A stretch of DNA of 64,000 bases from Brucella grignonensis. Lineage in GTDB: Bacteria > Pseudomonadota > Alphaproteobacteria > Rhizobiales > Rhizobiaceae. Of the stretch, positions 46,152-55,627 are shown one piece after another. Position 1 is the first letter of the stretch. The number at the start of each line of letters is the position of its first letter. The stretch covers positions 62,001-126,000 of the forward strand of contig NZ_NNRL01000158.1 in assembly GCF_002252505.1 (NCBI RefSeq), written 5' to 3'. The notes beneath the pieces are model-generated. The model made no database searches. It had not been told where the DNA came from and was given only the letters and a program-made list of their open reading frames with translations. A program made the translations under genes and the position numbers.

Positions 46152-46235
46152 TTCAATTGCGAGGGTAAAATACTGATCCGTCAACAGACCCGTGTCCGGG
46201 CCTCCCTGTGTCTTCCAGTCTCTCTGCCAGAACGG

Positions 46236-47705
46236 ATGCAGCGCAATTGGCGGAAACCAGCCATCGGTCTTGGCTTGCTTGCTGTTGCCTTGATTTCAGG
46301 TTGCCAGTCGATCAATTCGAGCAAGGATCTTGGCCTTCAGCCATCCTCAAATCCGGTAACGGTCGAAAATGTCACCCGCAACGACCGTTTGGCACAGATC
46401 GGCGCGCAACAGCACCCACGTATCCTTGCCACCTATGGCGGCGAGTACAAGGATCAGAAGCTCGAGCGCATGGTTGCCAAGATCGTTGGCAATCTGACGA
46501 CCGTTTCCGACAAGCCGGATCAGACCTATCGCATCACAATTCTCGACAGTCCCAATATCAATGCCTTCGCGCTGCCCGGTGGTTTTCTTTATGTGACGCG
46601 CGGCTTGCTGGCACTTGCCAACGATTCCTCGGAGGTTGCAGCCGTCATCGCTCACGAAATGGGCCATGTCGTCGCCAACCACGGTATCCTTCGGCAGGAG
46701 AAGGAAGCCGAGACGGCGATTGCCGGACGTGTCGCGACCGAAGTCCTGCATAACGAGAGCGCAAGCCGGGAAGCGACCATTCGCGGCAAACTACGCCTCG
46801 CGCAGTTCTCTCGCAATCAGGAACTGCAGGCCGACGCCATTGGAATCAAGATGATCGGTGAAGCGGGCTACGATCCGTTTGCTTCCGCACGCTTCCTGCA
46901 ATCGATGGAAACCTATACGGATTTCCGATCGGTTTCTGGTGCAACCGATGCAAGCCTCGACTTCCTTGCAAGCCACCCTGCCACCCCGCAGCGCATTCAG
47001 CTGGCACTTGGTCATGCACGCCGCATTGGCGCACCGGGGGTTGGCACCACAGATCGCGATTCCTTCCTCAACGGGATCGATGGGCTTCTTTATGGCGACT
47101 CGCCCAACGAAGGCTATGTTCGCGAGCAAACCTTCATTCATCCAAAACTGGGTGTAACCTTCACAGCCCCAGAAGGCTTCACCATCGACAATTCGGCCAA
47201 TGCCGTCATGGCGAGCGGTCCGGGTGAAGTGGCGATCCGTTTTGACGGTGCATCCTTGCCTTCAGGTTCAAGCCTCACCGATTACATCAAATCAGGTTGG
47301 GTAACGGGTCTTGATGAAAGCACGATCCGTCCGATCACAATCAATGGCCTGCCTGCCGCCACCGCGCGCGCAGGTGCTGACCGCTGGCAGTTCGACATTG
47401 TGGTAATCGGTGCAAACAATAAGGTTTATCGCTTCCTGACTGCAGCGCCTAAGGGTAGCAATGCCTTGTTACCTGCTTCGCAGACCGTAACCCAGTCGTT
47501 CCGTTTGCTGTCTCCTGCCGAGCAGAATGCGATCAAGCCATTGCGCATTCGCGTCGTTACTGTGAAGCCTGGCGATACGATGGCAAGCCTTTCCGCACGC
47601 ATGCAAGGCACGACGCGCAAGCTTGACTTGTTCCGTCTGCTCAATGCGATGCCCGCTGGCGCGACGGTGTCGGTTGGTGATCGGGTAAAACTCATTAGCG
47701 AATAA
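46236..47705 (+). CDS. M48 metalloprotease lipoprotein with LysM-like tail
   Basis: A 489-aa envelope protease. Lipobox VALISGC at residues about 17-23, then M48 zinc site VIAHEMGHVVANHG (HEMGH; His, His and Glu) and the distal Glu in NQELQADAIGIKM. The middle part is a beta-rich domain, and residues about 435-489 resemble LysM: VVTVKPGDTMASLSARM and VSVGDRVKLI. The BepA/YfgC group monitors outer-membrane assembly; a similar role is inferred. Start ATG 46236 lacks a clear ribosome site but has the signal peptide. Confidence 0.85.
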   Translation: MQRNWRKPAIGLGLLAVALISGCQSINSSKDLGLQPSSNPVTVENVTRNDRLAQIGAQQHPRILATYGGEYKDQKLERMVAKIVGNLTTVSDKPDQTYRITILDSPNINAFALPGGFLYVTRGLLALANDSSEVAAVIAHEMGHVVANHGILRQEKEAETAIAGRVATEVLHNESASREATIRGKLRLAQFSRNQELQADAIGIKMIGEAGYDPFASARFLQSMETYTDFRSVSGATDASLDFLASHPATPQRIQLALGHARRIGAPGVGTTDRDSFLNGIDGLLYGDSPNEGYVREQTFIHPKLGVTFTAPEGFTIDNSANAVMASGPGEVAIRFDGASLPSGSSLTDYIKSGWVTGLDESTIRPITINGLPAATARAGADRWQFDIVVIGANNKVYRFLTAAPKGSNALLPASQTVTQSFRLLSPAEQNAIKPLRIRVVTVKPGDTMASLSARMQGTTRKLDLFRLLNAMPAGATVSVGDRVKLISE

Positions 47706-47725
47706 GGATTGCCCCGGAAGTGGAA

Positions 47726-48415
47726 ATGGAAATCCGTATCAGTGCACTGCTTGCCGGAAAGATTGCTCCATTAGGAGAACGGCAGGCACCGAGCGGCATT
47801 GATAAGAAGCCCGTTTCAGGTCCTGTAAGGCTTCTTCGTGACGGTCTCGAATGCGATGAGCAAGGTGACCGAAAAGTACATGGCGGCCCGGAAAAGGCCA
47901 TCCATCACTATCCGCATGATCATTACGCTGATTGGCGTGAGGACGTAGGTGACAATCCTCGTCTTGATGCATCTGGCGCTTTTGGCGAGAATATTTCAAC
48001 AACCGGACTGACCGAGCATAATGTTGCAGTCGGTGATCGCTTCCGCATTGGCACAGCGCTGGTGGAAGTGTCGCAAGGGCGACAGCCTTGCTGGAAGTTG
48101 AATGCACGCTTTGATGTACCGGATATGGCGGTGCGGGTGCAAAAAACCGGACGCACCGGCTGGTATTATCGTGTTCTGGAAGAAGGTGTCGTTGCTGAGA
48201 ACGATACGATGCAACTTGTCGAGCGACTTTCACCGGAATGGACTCTGCACCGGGTCTGGCATCTGCTCTATGTCGATATGCTCAACTATGATCAGCTTGC
48301 CGAGATGGCTCAGATCCCGCACCTTGCGGACGGCTGGAAGCGTTATGCTATCCGCCGTCTCGAAAATCGCAAGGTTGAAGACTGGTCGCCCCGGCTTACA
48401 GGGCATAAAGAATAA
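47726..48415 (+). CDS. MOSC-domain protein (YiiM-like)
   Basis: A 229-aa YiiM-like MOSC protein: VSGPVRLLRDGLECDEQGD, VHGGPEKAIHHYPHDHY, GAFGENIST and the conserved cysteine in SQGRQPCWKLN. MOSC proteins carry a molybdenum-cofactor-binding sulfur site; YiiM relatives reduce N-hydroxylated compounds. It has a GTG/ATG choice at 47720/47726. It follows the protease gene after 20 bases and is convergent with rpoH2. Confidence 0.85.
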   Translation: MEIRISALLAGKIAPLGERQAPSGIDKKPVSGPVRLLRDGLECDEQGDRKVHGGPEKAIHHYPHDHYADWREDVGDNPRLDASGAFGENISTTGLTEHNVAVGDRFRIGTALVEVSQGRQPCWKLNARFDVPDMAVRVQKTGRTGWYYRVLEEGVVAENDTMQLVERLSPEWTLHRVWHLLYVDMLNYDQLAEMAQIPHLADGWKRYAIRRLENRKVEDWSPRLTGHKE

Positions 48416-48418
48416 GGT

Positions 48419-49357
48419 TCAGGCCTGATAGGCAGCCATTTCATGTTGATCCAGCAAGGCGAGCTTGAGCTTTTCCATCGCACGGCTCTCGATTTGCCTG
48501 ACGCGCTCTTTTGAAATGCCGAGTTTTTCGCCCAGCGCTTCCAATGTCACTCCGTCATCATCGAGCCGACGCTCGCGAATAATGTGCAACTCACGCTCGT
48601 TAAGCGCATGAAGGGCTGTATGAAGCCAGCTAACCCGACGTTCCATGTCGATGGTGCTTTCCACGACTTCATCCTGCAATGGATGATCATCAACGAGAAA
48701 ATCCATACGGCTCGATGCGCTGGATTCGTCATTATTCATTGAAGCCGAGAGCGAACTGTCGGAGCCTGAGAGCCTGCTATCCATGAACTCGACATCACTA
48801 GCAGAAACACCCAACTGAGTGGAGATCTGGTTGTAGATTTCCGCCTTGCTCATCGTCTCATCTTCCTGAGCAAGCTTGGAACGCAGACGACGAAGGTTGA
48901 AGAACAGCGATTTTTGCGCAGAACTTGTACCGCCACGGACAATTGACCAGTTGCGCAGAATGTAATCCTGCATTGAAGCGCGTATCCACCACGACGCATA
49001 GGTCGAAAAGCGCACATCGCGTTCAGGATCAAAGCGCGCAGCCGCTTCAAGCAGGCCGACATAGCCTTCCTGAATGAGATCGCTCATCGGCAGCTTGAAT
49101 TTGCGGAAGCGCCCAGCCATGGAGATCACCAATCGCATATGTGATGCAGTAATGCGATGAAGAGCCTCCTGATCCTTGTTCTCTTTCCAGCGAATAGCCA
49201 GCGCGCGTTCTTCCTCCCGCTCCAGATAAGGTGCAGACATCGCATTGCGGATCATCGACTGGGGAGAAGAGGATGCAGCTGGTGGCACGTTGCGCGCCAC
49301 CATTGGCAAACGCACTGCTGGAACGGTGGAGGAACTGCTTGCGGATGACGTCTTCAT
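48419..49357 (-). CDS. rpoH2: RNA polymerase sigma-32 family factor RpoH2
   Basis: A 312-aa heat-shock-type sigma factor. Region 2: LISMAGRFRKFKLPMSDLIQEGYVGLLEAAARFDP and YASWWIRASMQDYILRNWS; the RpoH box QKSLFFNLRR; region 4 with LEALGEKLGISKERVRQIE. The serine- and alanine-rich N-terminal extension is typical of RpoH2-type factors, so it is called RpoH2 rather than the main RpoH1. ATG 49357 follows AGGAG; the 27 codons to 49438 are ignored. It probably serves oxidative or other stress. Confidence 0.88.
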   Translation of the reverse strand: MKTSSASSSSTVPAVRLPMVARNVPPAASSSPQSMIRNAMSAPYLEREEERALAIRWKENKDQEALHRITASHMRLVISMAGRFRKFKLPMSDLIQEGYVGLLEAAARFDPERDVRFSTYASWWIRASMQDYILRNWSIVRGGTSSAQKSLFFNLRRLRSKLAQEDETMSKAEIYNQISTQLGVSASDVEFMDSRLSGSDSSLSASMNNDESSASSRMDFLVDDHPLQDEVVESTIDMERRVSWLHTALHALNERELHIIRERRLDDDGVTLEALGEKLGISKERVRQIESRAMEKLKLALLDQHEMAAYQA

Positions 49358-49605
49358 CTGGTTCTCCTGTTCTGACTGCGAGGCTTTCCAAAAATTGGAA
49401 GCGCAAGACAAAAGATATTCCAGCTCTGCGAAGAACAATTGAATGAACGGCTTCTATTCGTTCAAAATGCCTTTTACAGACCTGCTCTGAGGCCAGACTG
49501 ATACGCCGCAAAACAAACCCGTTTACGAACTGGTACTGCTCAACAACGCGGCAGGAACCTTCCGGTTCCATTTACGCACTATAAATCTTTGACATTGCTG
49601 GAAAA

Positions 49606-49664
49606 TAGAGCGTTTAAGCCAAAAGAGCGAAGCGGCTTTGCGAAGGATAATGCGTCAAAACAAA
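49606..49664. repeat. palindromic repeat, type B
   Basis: TAGAGCGTTTAAGCC, GAGCGAAGCGGCTTTGCG, GGATAATGCGTC. Related to the copy at the thiQ stop. Confidence 0.55.
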
Positions 49665-49765
49665 AAGATAGAGCAGCTCTCGGGATATTGCTTTAGATAA
49701 GGCGCTCATTGAAAAATGGACATCTCGGAAGCGTGCAACTGGACGATTGCTAAACCAGATAAATA

Positions 49766-49791
49766 AAAAGCCCGGCTAAGCCGGGCTTTTT
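49766..49791 (-). terminator. terminator after carD
   Basis: AAAAGCCCGGC and GCCGGGCTTTT arms with a TAA loop (AAAAGCCCGGCTAAGCCGGG). On the minus strand it is followed by a T-rich stretch. It is the only clear terminator between carD and rpoH2. Confidence 0.85.
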
Positions 49792-49812
49792 AGAGCACAA
49801 TGCAAACGTTTA

Positions 49813-50385
49813 TTACGCTGCTTCGACCTCATCGCCTTCCGCATCGGCATCAGCCTTTGTGCGTTTTGGGCTCTTGGCGAGATTTGCTTCGATAAGACGA
49901 ACAGCTTCCGTGTCGGAAAGCTTGTTCACGGCAGCGATTTCGCGCGCCATACGGTCGAGCGCTGCTTCATACAGCTGACGTTCGGAGTAAGACTGCTCAG
50001 GCTGGTTTTCAGCACGATGCAGATCGCGAACAACTTCAGAAATCATGATCAAATCGCCGGAATTGATCTTTGCATCATATTCCTGCGCGCGGCGCGACCA
50101 CATGGTGCGCTTCACACGTGCACGGCCCTGGACGACCTTCAATGCACGCTCAACATAATCGGTTTCCGAAAGCTTACGCATGCCGATGGTTACGGCCTTA
50201 GCGACTGGCACCTTGAGGCGCATCTTGTCTTTTTCAAAGTCGATAACAAAAAGCTCAAGCTTATGGCCGGCTACTTCCTGCTCTTCGATCGCTACGATCT
50301 GGCCAACGCCGTGAGCTGGATACACAATCGATTCACCGGTCTTGAAACCCTGACGAGCCGGAGTCTTCTTCTGCTGGGATGACAT
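49813..50385 (-). CDS. carD: CarD-family transcription regulator
   Basis: A 190-aa protein with an N-terminal RNA-polymerase-interacting Tudor-like domain (YPAHGVGQIVAIEEQEVAG, MRLKVPVAKAVTIGMRKL) and a C-terminal helical DNA-binding region (VKRTMWSRRAQEYDAKINSGDL). CarD stabilises the open complex at rRNA and other promoters. ATG 50385 is the family start (MSSQQKKTPARQGF). Upstream DNA (50386-50788) contains a near-palindrome TGTGTAACTTAACACA at about 50656 and the fdxA terminator. Confidence 0.93.
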   Translation of the reverse strand: MSSQQKKTPARQGFKTGESIVYPAHGVGQIVAIEEQEVAGHKLELFVIDFEKDKMRLKVPVAKAVTIGMRKLSETDYVERALKVVQGRARVKRTMWSRRAQEYDAKINSGDLIMISEVVRDLHRAENQPEQSYSERQLYEAALDRMAREIAAVNKLSDTEAVRLIEANLAKSPKRTKADADAEGDEVEAA

Positions 50386-50788
50386 ACGCTTCAATACTCC
50401 CTGTTGTGCCCGGCGCAACTCGCCGGTTTACACATGATTTCGACCGTAGCTCCTGGGAGAGATACGGAAGTCGTTGCGGTTTTGAACTGAAAGCGCGTCT
50501 CAGGCACGAATTTATCTACCGGGAGGGTTTGGTGAGGACGGAGCGCTGAAATCGCAATAATCCATCCCGGTGCCAATACAGCCCGGTAAAAAAATTTAGC
50601 CCTTTCAGAGATTAACGCATTTGCGCCACGAGTTGACGTCCAGTCACCGAAATTATCTGTGTAACTTAACACAATTTTGCGCAAGAATCAACAAATTGCC
50701 AAACACGTTGGTTTTGGCAACTTTAGACGCCCATAAAACAGGTTGTAATCACTTATTCATGCAGACAAGTTTGCCCGCATGATGGGTG
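50386..50788. other. intergenic region between carD and fdxA
   Basis: No gene-sized frame. It holds the carD promoter and leader, the imperfect palindrome TGTGTAACTTAACACA near 50656-50671, and the fdxA terminator-like stem at 50694-50721. The 97-codon frame over part of it has no support. Confidence 0.5.
50694..50721 (-). terminator. terminator-like hairpin after fdxA
   Basis: On the minus strand GTTGCCAAAA pairs with TTTGGCAA across a short loop and is followed by TTTGTTG. It is the only candidate terminator between fdxA and carD. Confidence 0.55.
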
Positions 50789-51127
50789 TTAATCACCCGA
50801 ACCTGGTTCTGCCGAGAAGAACTGTTCAAGCTTGCCAGCAACACCATCCATTTCCTTGGCTTCAGGAAGCTCGTCCTTCTTAGCCGTCAGATTAGGCCAC
50901 TTGGCAGCATATTCAGCGTTCAGCTCAAGCCACTTGTCAAGGCCCGGCTCAGTGTCCGGGCTGATGGCTTCTGCCGGACACTCAGGCTCACAGACGCCGC
51001 AATCAATGCATTCGTCCGGATTGATGACGAGCATATTCTCGCCTTCATAGAAACAGTCGACGGGACAAACCTCGACGCAGTCCGTATATTTGCAACGAAT
51101 GCAATTATCGGTCACGACATAAGTCAT
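50789..51127 (-). CDS. fdxA: 7Fe ferredoxin FdxA
   Basis: A 112-aa ferredoxin. The N-terminal [18 protein letters not shown] holds a 3Fe-4S site and part of the 4Fe-4S site, the second [12 protein letters not shown] completes them, and the tail is the long helical extension of FdxA. It is a soluble electron carrier of unknown partner, part of the conserved block with carD and the S4/helicase genes on the same strand. Confidence 0.95.
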   Translation of the reverse strand: MTYVVTDNCIRCKYTDCVEVCPVDCFYEGENMLVINPDECIDCGVCEPECPAEAISPDTEPGLDKWLELNAEYAAKWPNLTAKKDELPEAKEMDGVAGKLEQFFSAEPGSGD

Positions 51128-51486
51128 TGTCCAACTCCTGTTGCCGACCTTCCATCTGAAGGAATGGCTTATCTATCCTGAACTGGCTGTTTGAACATTC
51201 AGATCGGACATCTGAATGATTTCGCTCCGGTCACGACATATGTGTCACGCATATGGTGCTACGGCGTGTGGCTTGCTTGCCAGCTCATGCCCTTGCAATC
51301 GCCAACGGTGAGGTAACGACTTTATCTGCCTATGACAAGGGCCCAAACGCCGCAATATCAATATGTCACGAACATCTGAAATGACGTTTCTTTTGAAGGC
51401 AAAAACCTAGAAAATGCTTTTATTTTAAGCCTTTAATACGCAATTTCTATCGCGCTGACCATTCAAACTGCGTCATCGCGTCCGCT
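51128..51486. other. intergenic region between fdxA and the S4 gene
   Basis: About 360 bases without a gene frame. CATTCAGAT and ATCTGAATG form a perfect nine-base stem at 51193-51213. The rest is unstructured as far as I can see and must contain the fdxA promoter. Confidence 0.5.
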
Positions 51487-51873
51487 TCAATTGCCGCGCA
51501 AGCGATCAGTTTCGCGACGTTCTTTCTTGGTGGGACGACCTGCACCGGTTTCACGCCGGGGCTGAACAGCTTCAATGGTTTCGGATTGCTGGGTAGGTTT
51601 TGGTGTCAAATCTTCATAAAGAAGCTGCGCTTCGGGCGCAGGTCCACGCCGCTCTCCGCCCGCCAATATCTTATAGATCACGATGCGCCGCTCAAGGGTG
51701 ATGGTCAGAACATCGCCGATTTTCACCTGATGCGAGGCCTGCTCGATCTTGTCGCGATTAACACGAACCTTGCCGCCGACGGCGAGTTTCGCCGCCAGCG
51801 ATCTTGATTTGACCACACGTGCAAAGAACAGCCACTTGTCGATACGCTGTCTTGCAATCGCTTCGGTCGCCAT
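51487..51873 (-). CDS. S4-domain RNA-binding protein (HslR-like)
   Basis: A 128-aa protein with an N-terminal S4 domain: RIDKWLFFARVVKSRSLAAKL then GGKVRVNRDKIEQASHQVK, followed by a basic tail (RETGAGRPTKKERRETDRLRGN). HslR-type proteins bind 50S subunits blocked with peptidyl-tRNA. The start lies one base after the helicase stop, so it is translationally linked to it. Confidence 0.9.
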   Translation of the reverse strand: MATEAIARQRIDKWLFFARVVKSRSLAAKLAVGGKVRVNRDKIEQASHQVKIGDVLTITLERRIVIYKILAGGERRGPAPEAQLLYEDLTPKPTQQSETIEAVQPRRETGAGRPTKKERRETDRLRGN

Positions 51874-51874
51874 C

Positions 51875-54800
51875 TTACTTCTTCAGTTGCTCCTTGAGAG
51901 CAAGAAGCTTGGCAAAAGGCGAATCGGGATCGACACGCACGGGACGTTCCTGCTCGAACCGCTTGTTGCCCTGCTGTCCGGCATTGTCGCGCTTTGGCTG
52001 ACGGTTGCGGTCACCATCACGCGGCTTGCCCTTGAAGCCCTCGCGCTTGCCCTGATTCTGGTTTTGACCCTGATTCTGGCCTTGATTCTGGCGGGCACCA
52101 TCATGATTGCGACGGTTTTTATCGAACCGCTTGCCGCCACGATTGTCGCGCGTGTTCTGCGCTTCGCCGCCGTCTGAACCATCTTCGGACTTGCGAGCCT
52201 CATTGCCCTGAACGCCCTGCTGTGGGCGATTGTGGCGCTGACGGTTCTGATCCTGATTGCGATTGCGACCTTCAAAGCGGCCCTGACGCCACAGAAGAAC
52301 AGGCTTCGGCTCTTCAGCCGGCGCTTCGCTTACTTCGGTAACAGGCTTGGCTTCTTCAACAGTCTCGGCAACAGCGGCCTCCACTGGTGCAGGCACAGGC
52401 TCGGCTGCCGGAACGGCAGGCTTTTCGCCTTCGCTTGCAACTGCAGCAGGTGCAGCAGCCTTGAAAACCGTATCCTTGACTTGAGCTTCAGCGGCAAATG
52501 CATCAAGCTCGGCAAGCTTTGCCGTTACATCGGCTGCGTCCATGGCTTCATGACGATAGCCGAGGCTTTTCAGGATTTCTTCCATGTCCTCGCCAGTCGC
52601 GCCCAGAATGGACATCATGGCAGGAGTCACGATGAAGCGGCCACCGTCATAGGCACCTTCCGGACGTGTGCCCGAACCCGGACGCCAGGCAAGTGCCGGA
52701 CGAATGAGGTCAGCAAGGCGTTCCAGAATATCGATGCGCACAGCACGACGACCGAGCACCCGATAACCGGCCAGACGATAGAACATCGGGTCAAAAGCCG
52801 GATCAACGACGACCGATGTACGGCCAGCGGCCAGCACATTGACCACATCACCATAACCGGTGCGTTCACGACCGTCATTCTTCAATGCCCAGAGCAGCGT
52901 GATGAGGCCAGCCGGAGCAGGCTTCAGCAGCATTGGCATGAAAACATGATAAGCGCCAAAACGCACACCGAGACGACGAAGCGCTGCTCGCGAATCCTGA
53001 TCAAGACCGCGCACTTCTTCGGCCACTTCGCGACGCTGAAGAATGCCAAGGTTTTCGACGATCTGGAAAGCCAGACCACGGGTCATACCGGTCAAAGCAT
53101 CGGCAGCACTAAGATCAGTCAGCGGCTTCAATACGGTTTCGATATGGTGAGCGACAAAACGTTCAATACGGGTAGCAACCTTGTCACGGGCTGGTCCGGT
53201 CAACTGTTCGTCAGCCAGAATGATCGCACGTGGCTTCAACACATCGTCGCCAGCGACGAGCGTTGCAACGGTCGCACCGACCCAGCGCATCACGCCATCC
53301 GACCCAAGCGCAAAATCGCCATTGGGTGCCGCAGCAAACCGCTCCGCACGACGTTCGAACTCGGCGGCTAGCGCCTTTTGTGCAGCCGTCTTCACAGCCT
53401 TCGCGTCCGGCCCTTCAGCCTGAACGTCGGCAGTGAACCGGAATCCTTCTAGTTGCCCAACATTGTGGCCCTCGACAATTACGTCACCGGCCGGGCTGAT
53501 TTCTGCTTCTAGCATGGCATTCTCTCTCAGGCGCCTCATAAGCACGCTTGTCCTGCGGTCTACAAAGCGTTTCGTCAACCTTTCATGCAGCGCGTCGGAC
53601 AATCTGTCCTCAATTTCGCGCGTCTTTTCCTGCCAGTGTGTCGGATCGGCAAGCCATCCCGGCCTGTGCGACACAAAAGTCCAGGTGCGGATTTGCGCCA
53701 CGCGATGCGACAGAGTGTCGATTTCCCCCTCTGTACTGTCGGCGCGGCGCACCTGTTCGCTCATATAATCTTCATCAACGCTCCCTCGGCGGACCAGATC
53801 CTGATAGATGGTTGCAATGATATCGGCATGTTGAGCCGGCGCGATCTTACGATAATCGGGGAGCGCACAGGTATCCCACAAAAGTTCGATCCGCGCAGGC
53901 GTCGTTGCAAGCCGCACAATGTCGTCGTCTTTCGACAAATTTTCAAGCGCCTGTTGATCAACAGCAGGCAATGCTTTGGTAAGCCCTTCTATAGGGGTCG
54001 GTGTTTCCAGAGAATAGCGCAAGGCATTGAGCGACGAGAAGTCGAACCGACCCGTCCGCCACTGCAGCACTTTCACTGGATCAAAAGCATGTGCTTCAAC
54101 CCGTTCAACGAGTTCGTCGTCAAGTGGCTGTACCTGCCCCGTCACACCGAAGGTGCCGTCGCGCAAATGGCGCCCTGCGCGTCCTGCGACCTGCCCGATT
54201 TCAGCTGGCGTCAGATCACGGAACTGATAGCCATCAAATTTACGATTCTGCGCAAAGGCCACATGATCGACGTCGAGGTTAAGCCCCATGCCGATCGCAT
54301 CGGTTGCGACCAGAAAATCCACATCGCCCGATTGATAAAGCTCAACCTGCGCATTGCGGGTGCGTGGGCTGAGTGCCCCCATCACCACAGCAGCACCGCC
54401 ACGCTGGCGGCGTATCAGCTCTGCAATTGCATAAACTTCATCCGCAGAGAAGGCCACAATAGCCGAACGATTCGGCAAACGAATGATCTTCTTGGAACCC
54501 GCATAGGTAAGGTGTGACAAGCGTGGACGCGTGACCACGGTGATCCCGCGCAAAAGCTTTTCAAGAATACCGCGCATGGTGCCTGCACCAAGCAGCAGCG
54601 TTTCCTGCCGCCCACGCAAATGCAGAATACGGTCGGTAAAGATGTGACCACGTTCCAGATCGCCCGCAAGCTGCACTTCATCGATAGCCACAAAAGGCAT
54701 ATCTGTCCGACGCGGCATAGCCTCAACGGTACAGACGGAATAACGTGAGGTAGGCGGCGTGATCTTTTCTTCACCGGTAATCAGCGAGACATTGGCAGCC

Positions 54801-54994
54801 CCGACCTTCTCGACGACACGATTATAGACTTCGCGCGCAAGCAAGCGCAGCGGAAGACCTATCATGCCACTGCCATGCGACAACATCCGCTCAATGGCGA
54901 GATGTGTCTTGCCGGTATTTGTTGGCCCCAGCACCGCAGTAACACCGCGGCCGCTTAAGGTCAGCGGCAGATCATGGGCAGGGAGATGGTTCAT
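51875..54994 (-). CDS. Suv3-type DExH RNA helicase with disordered tail
   Basis: A 1,039-aa helicase. Walker A GPTNTGKTHLAIERML near residue 24, DEVQ box IDEVQLAGD near 96, helicase C motif with GQVAGRAGRHLRDG near 267, then a large alpha-helical middle. The last 120 residues are low complexity (N, Q, R, G, K) with short NQGQ repeats and finish with SPFAKLLALKEQLKK. Suv3 relatives unwind RNA in mitochondria; the bacterial role is not settled. The basic tail probably binds RNA. It forms an operon with the S4 gene (one base between). Confidence 0.9.
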   Translation of the reverse strand: MNHLPAHDLPLTLSGRGVTAVLGPTNTGKTHLAIERMLSHGSGMIGLPLRLLAREVYNRVVEKVGAANVSLITGEEKITPPTSRYSVCTVEAMPRRTDMPFVAIDEVQLAGDLERGHIFTDRILHLRGRQETLLLGAGTMRGILEKLLRGITVVTRPRLSHLTYAGSKKIIRLPNRSAIVAFSADEVYAIAELIRRQRGGAAVVMGALSPRTRNAQVELYQSGDVDFLVATDAIGMGLNLDVDHVAFAQNRKFDGYQFRDLTPAEIGQVAGRAGRHLRDGTFGVTGQVQPLDDELVERVEAHAFDPVKVLQWRTGRFDFSSLNALRYSLETPTPIEGLTKALPAVDQQALENLSKDDDIVRLATTPARIELLWDTCALPDYRKIAPAQHADIIATIYQDLVRRGSVDEDYMSEQVRRADSTEGEIDTLSHRVAQIRTWTFVSHRPGWLADPTHWQEKTREIEDRLSDALHERLTKRFVDRRTSVLMRRLRENAMLEAEISPAGDVIVEGHNVGQLEGFRFTADVQAEGPDAKAVKTAAQKALAAEFERRAERFAAAPNGDFALGSDGVMRWVGATVATLVAGDDVLKPRAIILADEQLTGPARDKVATRIERFVAHHIETVLKPLTDLSAADALTGMTRGLAFQIVENLGILQRREVAEEVRGLDQDSRAALRRLGVRFGAYHVFMPMLLKPAPAGLITLLWALKNDGRERTGYGDVVNVLAAGRTSVVVDPAFDPMFYRLAGYRVLGRRAVRIDILERLADLIRPALAWRPGSGTRPEGAYDGGRFIVTPAMMSILGATGEDMEEILKSLGYRHEAMDAADVTAKLAELDAFAAEAQVKDTVFKAAAPAAVASEGEKPAVPAAEPVPAPVEAAVAETVEEAKPVTEVSEAPAEEPKPVLLWRQGRFEGRNRNQDQNRQRHNRPQQGVQGNEARKSEDGSDGGEAQNTRDNRGGKRFDKNRRNHDGARQNQGQNQGQNQNQGKREGFKGKPRDGDRNRQPKRDNAGQQGNKRFEQERPVRVDPDSPFAKLLALKEQLKK

Positions 54995-55274
54995 ACCAAT
55001 AATAGAATTCCCGGAACAAATGCCTTACGTAAAGCCATGCGATAGCACTATCTGACTTGAGCCGAAAGCGCTCCTGTTAAGTTTCATTCAGTGTTTCAGG
55101 GGCCTTTATCACCCGGCTAAGCCTTCGTTGTTTTAACTGGAACTGCTCTCTAAAGCACCCTGAAAAGAACAAAACGGCTTTCAAATGACGATGGGTATCA
55201 AAATGCAGGATACAGTATCGGTTGCACACACTCCTGCATCTTAACAAATGCCCCTTTTAATAAATAGAACGACT

Positions 55275-55346
55275 CCGGAACGAATCGGCGACGAATCACT
55301 GTTTCCGTGCTCTTCGCCTTTTGTTCACGGCCACATATGGTAGCAA
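55275..55346. repeat. duplicated 72-bp element, copy A
   Basis: A 23-base block (starting CCGGAACGAATCGGCG and ending GACGAATC) with two GAATC sites, then a variable part, TTTTGTTC, and the 14-base block ACATATGGTAGCAA. Copy B at 55557-55627 has both blocks in the same order and spacing. The middle parts have diverged. Confidence 0.8.
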
Positions 55347-55556
55347 ATAAACGTCGGCCCACCATATGATGAATCACCTCCGTTAAGATCAGGGCTAGAA
55401 CGAGAACAAAGCGACAGACACGTTAACCTTTGCTTTTCATGCCTTCATGCAAGAGAAGCGGGCACCCCAGTCACTTATAAATTATCAATCTTTCCTGACA
55501 GTTAGTTAACACCCACAGCGCATGAGAACCTAGTTTTGTTAACCTTCAGGCCAAAG

Positions 55557-55627
55557 CCGGAACGAATCGGCGACGAATCGCTGATCCGCATATTTTCCCT
55601 TTTTGTTCTCACAACATATGGTAGCAA
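55557..55627. repeat. duplicated 72-bp element, copy B
   Basis: Same block order as copy A (CCGGAACGAATCGGCG..., TTTTTGTTC, ACATATGGTAGCAA). It starts 282 bases after copy A and 81 bases before the thiolase stop codon. Confidence 0.8.

Larger units (their letters stand above)
49358..49812. other. intergenic region between rpoH2 and carD
   Basis: It holds the rpoH2 promoter region, a type B palindrome (49606-49664, TAGAGC, then GAAGCGGCTTTGCG), a further TAGAGC at 49669, and the carD terminator. A 15-codon frame at 49443 was not thought to be real. Both genes are on the minus strand, so this interval also follows carD. Confidence 0.5.

Noticed and set aside
52060-52130. Short repeats in the helicase 3' end as a possible CRISPR or direct-repeat array
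   Set aside because: They are codon repeats for Asn-Gln-Gly-Gln in an in-frame disordered tail, without spacers.
55184-55243. 19-codon frame in the 0.7-kb gap
   Set aside because: No ribosome site and no distinct composition; treated as chance.
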